Shown: piece after piece, positions 29,613 to 41,467 of the stretch
Layout: each line of letters starts with the position of its first letter
Numbering within the stretch: the first letter of the stretch is position 1
Source of the DNA: Chara braunii
Taxonomy: Eukaryota; Streptophyta; Charophyceae; Charales; Characeae
Direction of reading: 5' to 3'
Assembly (NCBI GenBank): GCA_003427395.1
Contig: BFEA01001039.1
Coordinates: forward strand, 74,307-115,819
DNA: 41,513 nucleotides
Notes under the pieces: model-generated
What the model was told of the DNA's origin: nothing
Seen by the model: the letters and a program-made list of their open reading frames with translations, nothing else
Database searches by the model: none
Translations under genes and position numbers: made by a program

Positions 29613-32423
29613 CTATAACGTGATGTCATCCATATAGAGTACTTATGATTTTCCCCTCTAAATAAACAAACATATGATCCCTGATTATTGAACGGTTGAT
29701 AACTTTCGTCCCTTTATATATGTTTCCCCTTTCGAGTTTATGGATGAGGTAAATATTGTACAGCTATTGTAATGTCTTTAGGTGTCCAGACCAGTCACTA
29801 TATTTTTTATAAGTAAAACTTCGCAGACTTTTATCTACAGATAGTATCATGATAGTGAATTGGCAAATCACTAGGTAAATGTGATCCAAGTGTTGGGTTG
29901 CCGGCCCAATAAAAAAATTGATTGGGCGGATCAAAATGTTTGCCCTGCACCATTTAGTTCTATGAATATTTATGATCTGGTGCATTGTCTTAATCCCATA
30001 CTTTTGATCTTAAAAACTAAATATCGATTCATCAAATCATTTAGAAACTTGTTATACTGTATGCATTTCGTCAATCTCTAAATTTGTTTTTCGGTACTTG
30101 TTCCATCACATGATCTTCCATCACCCTTCAGTGCAGTTCACGCATAGATAATTCGACAATATTATCTAATTTGCTCGATAAACATAAAAATTTATATCTT
30201 TATGATCTATGAATCTAAATACTTATTCGGTTCGCAATGATATGGGTCGGGAAACTTTGTTTTATTGTAAAAATGACTCTCACTAGTTTCATAATGAGTT
30301 TTTGCACCCGTCTTTCTTTCCCGCAACTTTGTTTTTTTTCCTCTTCACTGTCTTTTTTACCTTCTTTCTCGCAGACTATTGTTTTTCCTTCAACCTCTTA
30401 CCTTTTTATTTAGCAAATAACTCTTCTTTGAATTCGTCGAATTGTACTATAATAAATTAATGCACCACCTCCGTTATACTATAATTCAAAATTATCATCT
30501 TAGTATCAAGGGTACAAAGGTTAAGTTAAATATAACAAAATAATAAGCTACATTCACTTACCTTAATGTTCTAAGTCAAACTTTATATAAAATTTGTTAT
30601 CATCATTCAAGAATTTCAAACGCTATTTATTACAAGGTGTTGAAGATAGTAGTTTGCACTTAGGTTACAGCAAAGAAATGTCATCCTCGGACAACGTATT
30701 GAAAACGACGTCCTAAAAGTCATCTTAAGATAAATGATAAGGATTTGGAAACTCAATAACAAAATAAACATCAGAAAATACTTGCGTCATTGCCTAAATC
30801 ATCATTTACGGACACCGAATCTCACATAACTTGTAAATGAGATTAAAAAGAAAATGCAAATGTGGGTGTTGATACTAATGGAAAGCAAAATGAACTATGA
30901 GAACATAATAAGGGCGAACGTATTATAATGGTTGATTGTAATCTCAAGAGGAAACAATTTGTGACATTCAAAGCGATTATGGCAAATAAGGCGATAATAG
31001 CGGACATAAAAATGAAGATGAAAGTGAGGATTAATAAAAGTGGAAAAACATAAGATTATACTACTTTGAAAATAGATTACGATAGACTCATTACTCAAGA
31101 CTAAAAGTGATGAAGAGCTAGGAACGAAAAATTAAAGATAGATATATATGGTGGATGATGAGTTTCTGCAAGTTACTATTAGTAATCTCGATGATAAGTC
31201 GGAAATCTTAATTTTGTTCATACCCTAGCACAACACTCCGGAATTGCGGTAACTTGCATTCCCTTGCTAAACGAATTGACTATTTTTTCATCATGAACAT
31301 ATTTCTTAAGCTCTACTTGGTTCTACAATTTATACTACACCGAACTTCTCACATATCATTATAAGTATTGTAACTATGAAATCGCCTTCCATATATCAAC
31401 TTGGTCATTCGTTGTTGTTTTTTTTCACACCATGTTGAGAAATGTTTACTCAATCAAAACTATAGGATGGCTTAATGACCACAGCCTAGTCCATGACTTA
31501 GGTTAGAGATGATTGTCATTTGCTGCAATGTTTCATCGTAATACTCGATCATTTAGTTATTTTCACCAATTTATTTGATTGGAACAAACAAAAAATCATA
31601 TAACAAATTGAAATAACATTTTGCATTCCATTATTCGGGAAGTCGCTTATGGATTCATACTTTTTATCTGCTAATATTTTTTTTTACCACTGTGGTTGTC
31701 TAAAAAAATTGCAACATCATATTCATCATTCATTAAAAAATAATGGTGTATTGCAAATCACAATTAAACATCTCTGTTGTTGTCATGTTTTTTCAAAAAA
31801 CACGAATGTCGTTTTTTTTTAATCATATACCTGAAAACAAAAAGACGAATATGAAATTATGAAAAAATAAACAAATTATCATTTATTCATAATGTTTTAT
31901 CAATACATTAATTTGAGGAGGAAAATGTACATTTTTAATAATACTGTCATTTACTTTTTCGTCATCAATGCGAATTTGAAGAGAACCTAAGCAATAAAAA
32001 ACGACTATGGGTTGATTGTGTACTCTATTATCTCTGATTCATGGGTCAAAATATATGTTTCTCGCATTGATTGAATGACTGCATTTATTAATTCTATTTG
32101 GTTTTTGATAATCATGTATTGCGAAATGTTAATGATGCTAACACTATACCCAAAGATATTAAACCCGCAATATATTTTCAAACTATTTTTTCATGGTTAT
32201 GACTTTCATTTTATCATAACTTTTGGGATTCAACCTTCTGCGTTAAATAGTTGGATTAACGAGTTAAAAAAAGGCTGACACTTTTTTTCATTTCGATTGA
32301 ATATTCAATTACAAGTTTTGTCTCATTTGATGAAGGTAAAATTTTATTTCTTTAATTATATCAACAAAGAAAAATGTTCATGAAATTTTATTTATCCAAC
32401 TGCATCAACAAAGGGAAAATTCT
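29613..32423. other. Intergenic, AT-rich, no gene
   Basis: About 2.8 kb of very AT-rich DNA with only short frames on both strands. Near 32340-32431 there is a degenerate repeat of ATCAACAAAG(G)AAAA about 50-60 bp apart that continues on the far side of hAT-like copy E at 33215-33250, so E inserted into a pre-existing short tandem repeat. Confidence 0.5.
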
Positions 32424-32431
32424 CATAAAAT

Positions 32432-33206
32432 CAGGGTTACCAGACCGAACGTTCGGCGGCCCCCGGGCTGGCCCCCGAATGTTCGGGCATTCGGGGTCCC
32501 GTTCGGGGGCCGAACACCTCCAGGTTCGGCCCCCGCCAAAAACAAATTCGGGTCTTAAAAATAAGTTTTTTTTTCTGAATTGTTTTTTGTGAGTTCTCTA
32601 TGATGTAACCTACACACTTATAAATTTTGAACTCATTCTGCTAAGCCAAAAAAACATTAAAAATCGTCAAAGATGGGGGTGTCAAAACGTGCTCGCCCAC
32701 TCACTATTTTGTTTTTTTTTTCACTTTTAACTTTTTGTTTTCACTTTATTTCGGGGCCTAAAACATTTTATTATTTTTCAAAAATATTTTAATGATTTAT
32801 TGATTATGTAAACTACATATCTGTAAATTTTCAAGGCATTTGTCAATGCCAAAAAATAATTAAAAATCGACAAAGATGGCGATGTCGAAAACGTGGTGGC
32901 ACACTCACTCATTTTAATTCTCTTTTTATTTTATTTTTATTTTTATCATAGTGTTTATTTTCTGTATTTGATTTTGAATTCAAATTTGGTAAAGAATTTA
33001 GATACAGTGCCTAGGCAAATGTTGTGTAGTTTATTTTTCTCCATGACATAGTTCTTTTTCGAAAGTTTTTGACAACTTTGTTTTTTTTTTTGTTTTTTTT
33101 TTTGGTCCGCGTTTGGCCTGAACGGCCGAACGCCTTCCGAAGGGGTCCCGTACGTTCGGGCGTTCGGGCTCGGGCGTTCGGCCTTTCCCGAACACCGGCA
33201 ACCCTG
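32432..33206 (+). mobile_element. hAT-like non-autonomous element, copy E, with 8-bp TSD
   Basis: The flanks carry CATAAAAT on both sides (32424-32431 and 33207-33214). The left end is CAGGGTTACCAGACCGAACG, the right end CACCGGCAACCCTG, giving ~12-bp TIRs of the form CAGGGTTRCCRG. GC-rich subterminal zones and two core modules (near 32668 and 32872) match copies C and F. At 775 bp it is nearly the same length as copy C. Confidence 0.93.
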
Positions 33207-33214
33207 CATAAAAT

Positions 33215-34489
33215 AATATTTATCCAACTACATCAACAAAGGAAAAATGTTAATTCTTTGATAATTTATAACAATATAATCTGTTATAAGCGCTCTCATC
33301 TGTAGGTGTTAAACTTGTATTTTTTTCAATATATATTTTAGCCCCGCTCTTAAATATTTACATATTTAAAATTGTAAAACCTCTTTATCAATAAAAACTA
33401 AATATGTGACTAACCCAGAAGGTCTTATACATGTTTTTCATTCAACCACCCAGATTTACATTTTAAGTTTTAGAACGTTTTTTCCATAAAAGGCAAGTTA
33501 ACTTCTAATCAAGTTTACTAAAAAACTAAGGGTTATTCAATCTAACTATTCACTTATCAAAGTTCTTAACAAATATCAATCATCATATTATAATATTAAT
33601 ATATTGTTTTCCATGATTTACGTCAATAGTATAAGAAATATACTTTTGGCGCATCACATGCCTGCGAACTGCGCACGTGTGCGCATAGCGCTCTCGCACG
33701 TGATGTAGCGCACCCCAATAATTAGGTTTGATAAAAAAAAATGGAAAGGGTAGCCTATGGTAGCCAAATGTGCCCTGATCTTGTGAAAATGATAAGTGCA
33801 CGAAAGAAAAAAAAAATGAGTCCACATCGTACTCTTCATTGGATTCAATCTTTTTTCCAAATGACCCTCTACAAAGAATCAGCAAGGGTCTCACTTTTTA
33901 GCGGAGACATTTATTGAATTTCGAGCTCGACAAGAGCAGACAAACACTATATGCTCTATATTTGAATTCAAGTGTATGCTCCAGTAGTTATGGTTTAGTA
34001 TTACTTACTACAATAACACTGTTTTCTTTTTGTTTTCCTTTTCTTACGTGCAGTGACCCTAAGGGTTTTGCTCTACTAGTCACCAATTGCAAGAAAGACA
34101 AAACATATCGCGGTGTATGATTCCATGTTTTAGCAGAAGATTTATTATAGTTTTGCATATTCGGTGAGTAATGGAGAGAAACTCTGAAAATCACGTGTTG
34201 AGTTAGTAAGTTAGTAACCCATAACTATCGAACCAAAAATCTGAATTCGAATTTGCATCATATATAGTTGGTCTGCTACTTCTCAATATAAGTCTGACAC
34301 CTACCTCTTTCCTTGCTACTTAAACACAGATCTGAATTCAAATTTATATCATACATATTTGGTCTGCTACTTCTCAATATAAGTCCGACACCTATCTCTT
34401 TCTTGGCGATGAGACCTTTGCTAATTATTTGCAGGGGCCTTTCATACTACTCGCAAGTTTTTTTAATCTATATAAAAGAGATATCTCTT

Positions 34490-34493
<4 letters not shown>
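33215..34493. other. Intergenic, no gene
   Basis: AT-rich DNA. One local duplication is visible: TCTGAATTC-AATTT...TTGGTCTGCTACTTCTCAATA occurs at about 34240-34310 and again at 34330-34400 (period about 90). Confidence 0.5.

Positions 34494-34556
<63 letters not shown>
34494..34556. repeat. (TC)n microsatellite
   Basis: About 30 TC dinucleotides, followed by a T run at 34588-34602. Confidence 0.95.
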
Positions 34557-34558
<2 letters not shown>

Positions 34559-35327
34559 CTCTCACACGTGTATACACACATCACCACTTTTTTTTTTTTT
34601 TCTTTCGCATCGTGCTACGCACACTACACTGCACGTATGCACCGCTAGTATGATAAAAAAATGTAAAATCTATGTTACAGGCCAGACGTCTTAGACCCCC
34701 CTAACGATCCGGGGTTATCCGGTTGAGCAACTGGTCGAACGTTGTCGAGCTCATCGGTTCCGCAAGGGGACCCCCCCGGCCGCGTCATGCAGGATTTTGC
34801 AGAACTTCGTTGTACAGCGATTTGTCGCTTCTACCGAGTGCGCCAGTCATACCTCTCGCAAACCTCTACGACAGGATAGTTTTACGCAAGGTACAACTTA
34901 GCTCCACCTTCGGGAGTTGTCACCATCCCTTGGGTGGGTGTATTCCTGTTGAGCTACCGAACCACAAGCGAAGACTTTTTGTAGGCACTCGTAGAGGTGG
35001 CCCGACGGAGGGCGTTTCTCGTATGTTATAGCATAGGGGGTACATACGGTTAACGCTCGAATCAGACCTGTGCGCGAACCATCGCCAGAGGCGCTGATCT
35101 CTCGAGCGCGACCCTACATCGGTCATCTAGAACGGTCAAATCTAACCACGCGATACATCTCATGGAAACAAATTATTTGAACTTCACATGTAAATCGTGC
35201 CTAGTCCCTTTTTCCACGCTTGACCCATAACTTTTCCTAAGCGGATTAGACGAGTATTGCACGCGAGGCTCTGAATAAATATTACTGTTGCACAAATCTT
35301 AATTATATCGACTAACCATGCATAAAT

Positions 35328-35625
35328 GCGCAAGCAGTCGCAATGATGACGTACTATATAGTACCCATAATCGAGTGGATATCAGTAGTCACGAGGGTCA
35401 CATTGGACACTCAAGTGTCGGTTGACACGCACCTTGAGGGGTTAATCTTTTGCCGCCAAACAACCGCCAAAGCGGTTACGTACCACACCCTCTTCTGCAC
35501 CCTGAGGTTCTGACCTTTCGTGGCAGTCAACGCTTATGGCCTTGGAGACGAGCTCCGTCATCTAGGGCTTGGAAAGAAGTCAAACGGTTTGACTTTAACG
35601 GCTGCCACGAACTTTAACATCCAAC
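35328..35625 (+). other. Conserved island of the large dispersed element, copy 2
   Basis: Counterpart of 7866-8160. The palindrome TACTATATAGTA is perfect here, and the hairpin stem ACACTCAAGTGT followed by CGGTTGACACGC is unchanged. Matches are interrupted by only small indels. Confidence 0.5.
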
Positions 35626-36299
35626 GATAATACTTCTAAAAAGTAAAAAGTAAAAGGGGATCTCCCTTTTCTTTCAATACATAACTTATTTAATCACTGC
35701 GCACGGCCTCATTGGGTCATGTGGGCACAAAAAACATGATATAAAATTTATCACATAGGAGATGATCACTCTCACAATCACGGTGTAACTTTCTTCAAAA
35801 GTATATACGTATGATCATAAACAAAACCAAGTCTGGATTTTAACTTACAGAACATACCTGCAATCACATCAAAGATCCACATCGATAAAGCAGACACTAC
35901 ATGGGGTCAACTTCAACCATTCTCTGCACTCACACCTCTTTGCCTTACCCATACAACCCCCAACCTTTGTCCAACCTTCCAAAACAAACACAAAGTCTTT
36001 TTTAAATGGTCATTTAATAAAAGCCCGGGTAAAACCTAAAAAGAAATATATTGATTTCAATCCACAGGGGCTAAGACCTTAGGTTGAGTAGCGAGAATGA
36101 ATTAGAGTCAAACCGAAAACCAACTTGTTATCAAAAGATAACTGAAGATGATCCTCGTAGGATCAGCTTGAAGCTAGTCAAGCTTCAAATCAATCTGAAT
36201 AAAGGTGATCTGCAAAACAACAAAGGTCAGTGTCCAAGCCATGCTTGAGCGATCATGAAATAATCCTACCTTCCTAGCTGACCTCTTATTTTTGTTTTA

Positions 36300-36680
36300 A
36301 AATGTCAGGAATTTCGGCAGTATATCCCATAAACGAGGCAAATTGTCGAATTCTCAAGTTCAGAAATATCATAACTCCTCTAAAATACAGAAAATTTCGA
36401 CAGCGATTCCCGTACAAAAAGTGCATTCCCATAATTTATACAAAGCTAAATACAAGATAAAAATTAACCCTGACTTTTACAAAGCGAATTTTTGTCTAAC
36501 TCCCTGAATTAGTAAAAATTTAGGCAGCATCTCCTTTAGAGAGGTAGGCTTCCCAGATTTATACTAAGTCATATATGAATCCAGACAAAAAATCAAATTT
36601 GTAAAAGTTAAAATTTAACCAACTCCATGAATTTTCATAAATTTGGGCAGTGTTTCCCATAGAAAGAATGTCTTCCCATA
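36300..36680 (+). repeat. Tandem array A, copy 2 (about four units)
   Basis: Landmarks CGGCAGTATATCCC (near 36313), CGACAGCGATTCCC (near 36396), AGGCAGCATCTCC (near 36522) and GGGCAGTGTTTCCC (near 36646). Spacings of about 83, 126 and 124 show one shortened unit. The CGGCAG/GGGCAG alternation of copy 1 is partly kept. Confidence 0.75.
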
Positions 36681-37726
36681 TTTTATAGAAAGACGGAAAT
36701 AGAAAATAAACTTATCGCTGAATATGTTAAAATTGAACTAAAAATAAATTTAACTCACAAAATACAAGAACTAAAATCACTCCTACAGCTCCAGCACAGG
36801 GCGAGCATCTAGTGACTAAGGTTATGAAGAGATGCATCAAACGAGTGTCCGTAATCAAACACGCATAAACAACATTTATCTCTTAATTAGCCAGGTAGTT
36901 TGTTAATCTCTCAATTCTTTTAACCCTCAGTAAAAATTCATTTTTCTATGGCATAAAATCAGACCGCCCCAACTTAGAGGTACGTCTGACCTGCCTAAGT
37001 AATTGAATAGAGTATGCATAACTAGACTGCCCCAACTTAGGGGTATGCCCAGCTTACATAACTGAAAACGTACGTCCAGACTTCCCTATCTTAGGGGTAT
37101 GACCGACCCAATTGAAACTATGAACATAAAGCATATGACCAGACTACCCCAACTTAGGGGTACGCCTAACTTCTGTCTAACTGACGACCTGAGGCATAGG
37201 ACTAAACTGCCCCAACTTGGGGTATGCCTAATCAACCTTTAAATCAAAATTATGTATGGCATAGGATTAGACTGGTCCAACTTAGAGACATGCCTAACTT
37301 GCCTAAATAGATATGAACGACGAATGGTCAGACCGCCCTAACTTTAGAGTACGTCCAACCTATATAACATCAACGACAGGGCATATCGCTAGGCCGCCCC
37401 AACTTAGGGGTACGCCTAGTTAGCCTAAGCAATTTAGGATACATAAGGCAATGTGGTCAGACCGCTCCAACTTAGGGGTACGTCTGACCTACCTAACAAG
37501 TTACAGACGACGTATGACTAAGGTGTCCCAACTTAGGGGTGCGCTCAACCTCCGTAACAATAGTTCAAACAACCATAAATACTTTGCACAAAGTTTACAA
37601 TTTTTTTTCTTCTCAGGCAGATGATCAGACCTACCCAACTTAGGGAGACATTCAATCCTGCCGTAGTTGTGCTTAGAAAAATAAGGAGATTTTATACTAA
37701 CTCTCTGCCTTTTATGTTATTACAGG

Positions 37727-38470
37727 CAGGGTCACCAGCCCGTACGTACAATGGTCCCCGGGCCGACCTCCGTACGTACGGGCGTTCGGGGTCTCGTACG
37801 GGGTCCGAACTTGACGGCGTTCGGCCCCCGCCAAAACTTATTTCGGGGCTTAAACATAACTTTTTGTTTCTGAATTGTTTTTTGTGCGTTCTCTATGACA
37901 TGAAGTACATGCCTATAACGTTTCAAGTCATTTGGCTCAGCCAAATAAGAATTAAAAATCGCCAAAGATGGCGGTCTCAAAAAGTGCTTGCCCAAGTTTT
38001 TTCTCACTTTTTACTTTTTATTTTCACTTTAGTTCATGATCTAAACAATTTTATTATTTTTTGAAACTTTTTTAGTGGGTTTTGCATTATGTGAAGTACA
38101 CATTTGTAAATTTTCAGGTCATTTAGCTATGCCAAAAAAAAATAAAAAATCTCCAAAGATGGCGGTGTCGATAACGTGCTCACACACTCGCTAAATTTAA
38201 TTCTTTTGTATTTTTTGTCATTTTTATTATTAACATTTATTTTTCGTATTTTATTTTTATCTCAAAATTGGTAAGGAGTTTGGATGCAATGCTCAGGCAA
38301 ATCTTGCTTAATTTATTTTTCTTCATAACATATCGTTTTTTCAGATTTTTTTGATTCTTTTGATTTTTTTCCGCGTTCGGCCCGAATGGTCGAACGCATC
38401 CCCAAGGGGTCCCATACGTTCGGGCGTTCGGGTTCGGGTGTTCGTCCCAACTCGAACGTCGGTTACCCTG
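37727..38470 (+). mobile_element. hAT-like non-autonomous element, copy F, nested in array B
   Basis: Left end CAGGGTCACCAGCCCGTACG, right end CGTCGGTTACCCTG. Flanks ATTACAGG (37719-37726) and ATTACGGA (38471-38478) match at 6 of 8 positions, consistent with an aged TSD. The two modules are marked by CCAAAGATGGCGGT near 37961 and 38154. Length is 744 bp. Array B of the host element continues on both sides. Confidence 0.88.
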
Positions 38471-38593
38471 ATTACGGACATAAAACTGAACTGCCCCAAC
38501 CTAGAGGTGCCTATCTGGGTTACCTGTATATTATGCGCTTAATTTGTCTTTCATTCTTTTCTTGTCATACATGACTTATTGATTGGACCTCCT

Positions 38594-38765
38594 AACTTAG
38601 AGTGCCGACCTGTCAGATGAATATAATATAAATATATTTGTTTTTATACTTAAGATTACTGTTATGGTTAGGCCGCCCCAACTTAGAGTGCCGACCTGTC
38701 AGATGAATATAATATAAATATATTTGGTTTTATACTTAAGATTACTGTTATGGCTAGGCCGCCCC
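38594..38765. repeat. 86-bp near-perfect tandem duplication inside array B
   Basis: Two adjacent 86-bp copies starting AACTTAGAGTGCCGACCTGT at 38594 and 38680, differing at about two positions. They are much closer to each other than other array units are, so this is a recent event. Confidence 0.92.
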
Positions 38766-39429
38766 AATTTAGGGGTACACCTAGTCTCATGTCGTTGTTC
38801 TACTTATAAAGAAACACACAAAGAACTGGGTTTACACAACTTAAAATATCCCTAGTCCTGCTTCAGCAACCCAAAGGAAATTTCACGAATTTGAGCCTCC
38901 TAACTTAGGACGTCCATCCTCCTTTTAAGCAAAGAAAAAAAAAACAAGTGACTGAACCATCCAACTTAGAATAAACCCAGTTTTTCAAAGGTCATGTATG
39001 CATCCCAGCAAAAATAAAACAAAGCACTGAATCACTCAACTTAGAGTGACTCAGCCTTCGATTGACCCAGTCAAACGCAAATAAAACACCTCCTTCCACT
39101 TTCTCTCATTCATTATGTATGAACTCATGCAAATAATTTGAAATATCATACATACTTATTAATTTAACCTTTCATATCAAGTCCTGAAAATAAAACAACC
39201 AAACTAAATAGTTTTCTCTGAGTCAATTATACTCTCAGGTACATAGATAGAGCGTAGTACAGTTTAGGGGATAGGATCACACGTGTAAATCGATCATTTT
39301 AGTTGTATGTTCCCTGCCTCCAAAACCCCGCCTGACTCGGGTAGAGCTCCTGCAATAAATTAGCGGACTCCCCACAAAGTTTTGATGAGGTCCTACGGTT
39401 TGCAATCCCGTCTACCGCCTTCCTCTCAT

Positions 39430-40488
39430 AACCTCGGACTACAACAACCTTCGAGTGTTTGTTTGAAAGTTGGGACCACATTTGGAGAAGGAGGTGACCA
39501 GGTTCAGGGTCCTGTTGCCTCCAGCTAAAAAAAAATAGCATATGCTAGTATCCACAGGTGGGCTCACGGGGGACTTGCACTGACACAGTTGTTCGGGGTA
39601 TGGTATGAGCAAGACAAGCAGTCTGCGAGCCATAAGAGAAGTTGTTGAAACTATTATAGCTTGTTACCCCAAAGCAGTCGGTTTTGGGGGGTTCGTCGAG
39701 CTTCACCTAAGGATGCAGAAGTTTGAAGCTCTTGGTTTTCCAAATTGTTGGGGGTGCATAGATTACACCCATGTCTATGTGGACAAGCCCCGGTCGAGGG
39801 ATGGTGACGACTATTGCTCTGGGAGGACCAATCGCTTCTCGAGCCTTACTCAATTGGTGGTGGACTTCGATCTGAAGATTCTTGACTTCTGCTATGGTTT
39901 CCCAAGGACCGTAGGTGATACCCGTGCCCTAAAGAAATTGTCGTTGTACAAGAGAGCACTAAAGGGTTACCTTTTCTTGGTTGATCCGGAAGACCTTTTC
40001 CATGGGGAAAGGGCACCTATCCCTAGTGTGCCTGCAAGTGGTGGCTACTTATTGGGCGAGGGGGGTATCCTAACCTTCCATGGTTTGTCATTTCGTATGC
40101 CCATCAGTCTGTCATCACACAATCCATGATGACATTTGATGCCCTCCACAAGATAGTCGGATCCATCGTCGAGCGTTTCTTCGGTGTGTTTAAAATGCGG
40201 TTTCAATTCTTTTACCGCCTTCATGTCACCGACATCACGAGGGAGGGTTTAGAATTCCATGCGTGTTGCATTCTGCACAATCTCCTACAGGATAGGAGCG
40301 ATGTTCCTGTTCATGAGGGCGACGTGTCCGACGCATCGCCGCCTCCCGCTCCAACACCCGACGCCGAATGGCATGTGGACGGCTCTCCATTTCCTTTTAC
40401 GTTCAGTCGACAACACGGGCGAACCATGAGAGACGTTCTATGTGTTAAGGTTATCCAACAATATGAACAGCCCCACGCTACATTGTGA
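39430..40488 (+). pseudogene. PIF/Harbinger-type transposase, frameshifted
   Basis: A DDE nuclease of the DDE_Tnp_4 type that cuts and rejoins transposon ends. Reading across frames: TTTFECLFE, LGPHLEKEVTRFR, then KIAYASIHRWAHGGLALTQL (helix-turn-helix region), YGMSKTSSLRAIREVVETI, then FPNCWGCIDYTHVYV (first Asp), VVDFDLKILDFCYGFP and VGDTRALKK (second Asp), GGYLLGEGG, and SIVERFFGVFKMRF (Glu), ending LEFHACCILHNLLQDRS. Frame changes lie near 39468, in the A-run at 39528-39536, near 39598, and in the G-run 40060-40065. The three acidic residues are all kept. The N-terminal part is cut off at 39430, where the large dispersed element ends. TIRs and a TWA-type TSD were not found. Confidence 0.85.
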
Positions 40489-40633
40489 ACGGATTCAATA
40501 TTCATATGAACGGTGGAGCAGTTTGCCTTTCATACTTCTCCAACGCCGCAGTTAAGGTTTGGGGGTGTTACATTGTGGTTTGTTCTCCCCGTGTAACACC
40601 TACATCTGCCTGAAGTTCCTTTCTCTGTTCTTC

Positions 40634-41331
40634 ATGGCAGGGAATGCTCCTGTTACCACTGATTACGTGAGAGAGTGACATGTGTTGGTTGATGCGCTGG
40701 AGAAAACAGAGCGGGAGGTGGAACGTCTTCACAAGTATCTAGTGGAGAGAAGTGCAGTATCATCGTTCGGATGCGTCACGGGGGTGCAATGTGCGCGACC
40801 CAGATTGTCAAGAGAACGAGCACACCCGGAGATGGGGAAGCTCTGTCGAGATTCGAGTGAGAGCATTGTGTGTGAGTCTATAGCAGTGCTGTGACAACCT
40901 TGTCATGCGGCACCTTCGGATGCGGCAAGTCGTGGATAGATGGAGAAGAATGTGAGAGGAGCGTCGTTAGAGGCTTGACGAACTCCCGCACGTTAGTAGA
41001 AGCGTTGCACGAGAGAGAAGAAGCTCGCAGCAAGTACGAAGAAGCTCGAAGTCAGTACGAGGTAGCAGAGACCGAGCTAGAGGTAGCACGCCGACAGGCA
41101 GACACGACATGGAGCTTCTATGATGAGATTGTGCAGGGTGGACAAACGAACCTCGAAGTGGAACACGAGATTGTAAAGAAGCTTGGAGGCCTGTCCATGG
41201 TTAGCAATTGGAAAGGTGCAAATGCTTGCACTTCTAGTGCACCTGGGCAACCGTTTTCGTGTTCTTCTTGCGAGGACATGACTGCACGTTTGTCGAAGAT
41301 GGAAGGAGCAATGGTGAAACTGCAGATATGA
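40634..41331 (+). pseudogene. Coiled-coil reading region downstream of the Harbinger transposase, broken
   Basis: I do not recognise the protein. A frame from ATG 40634 (MAGNAPVTTDYVRE) meets a TGA at 40676-40678 and goes on as HVLVDALEKTEREVERLHKY to 40894. After a confused stretch at about 40790-40990, a different frame gives EALHEREEARSKYEEARS, TELEVARRQADTTW and ends MEGAMVKLQI at 41331. The heptad-like Glu/Ala/Lys/Arg-rich pattern predicts a coiled coil. Same strand and close spacing to the transposase suggest it could be the second gene of the same transposon; PIF/Harbinger elements carry a Myb-like partner gene, but no Myb motif is visible. Confidence 0.45.
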
Positions 41332-41465
41332 ACGAACTGATGATGATGCCTCCGTCTTTCTGGGAAGAAATGGAACAGGACATGTTGCATCTCGTTCTGC
41401 CTTTGAAGTTTTCACCACTGCAGCATCGAACTCATCCTTTTTGCACAGTCGTTGAAGCGCAGTTT

Positions 41466-41467
<2 letters not shown>

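Larger units (their letters stand above)
36955..39060 (+). repeat. Tandem array B, copy 2 (~60-bp units)
   Basis: Units of about 57-65 bp carry CCGCCCCAACTTAGGGGTACG followed by a CTGACCT-type tail. They are regular from 36962 to about 37640, interrupted by the hAT-like copy F, and continue less regularly to about 39060. The unit is homologous to array B in copy 1 but each copy is homogenised to its own variant. Confidence 0.8.
34710..39428 (+). mobile_element. Large dispersed non-coding element, copy 2 (with nested hAT-like copy F)
   Basis: Colinear with 7190-11052: left block, conserved island 35328-35625, linker, array A, array B, right-end block, in the same order and orientation. Without the nested hAT-like copy it is about 4.0 kb, close to copy 1. 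Array B is longer here and array A shorter. The right boundary CCGCCTTCCTCTCA ends at 39428, and recognisable Harbinger transposase codons start at once after it, which suggests that the element inserted into that gene. Confidence 0.7.

Noticed and set aside
34313-34653. Plus-strand frames with long Ser-Leu repeats
   Set aside because: They are translations of the TC microsatellite.
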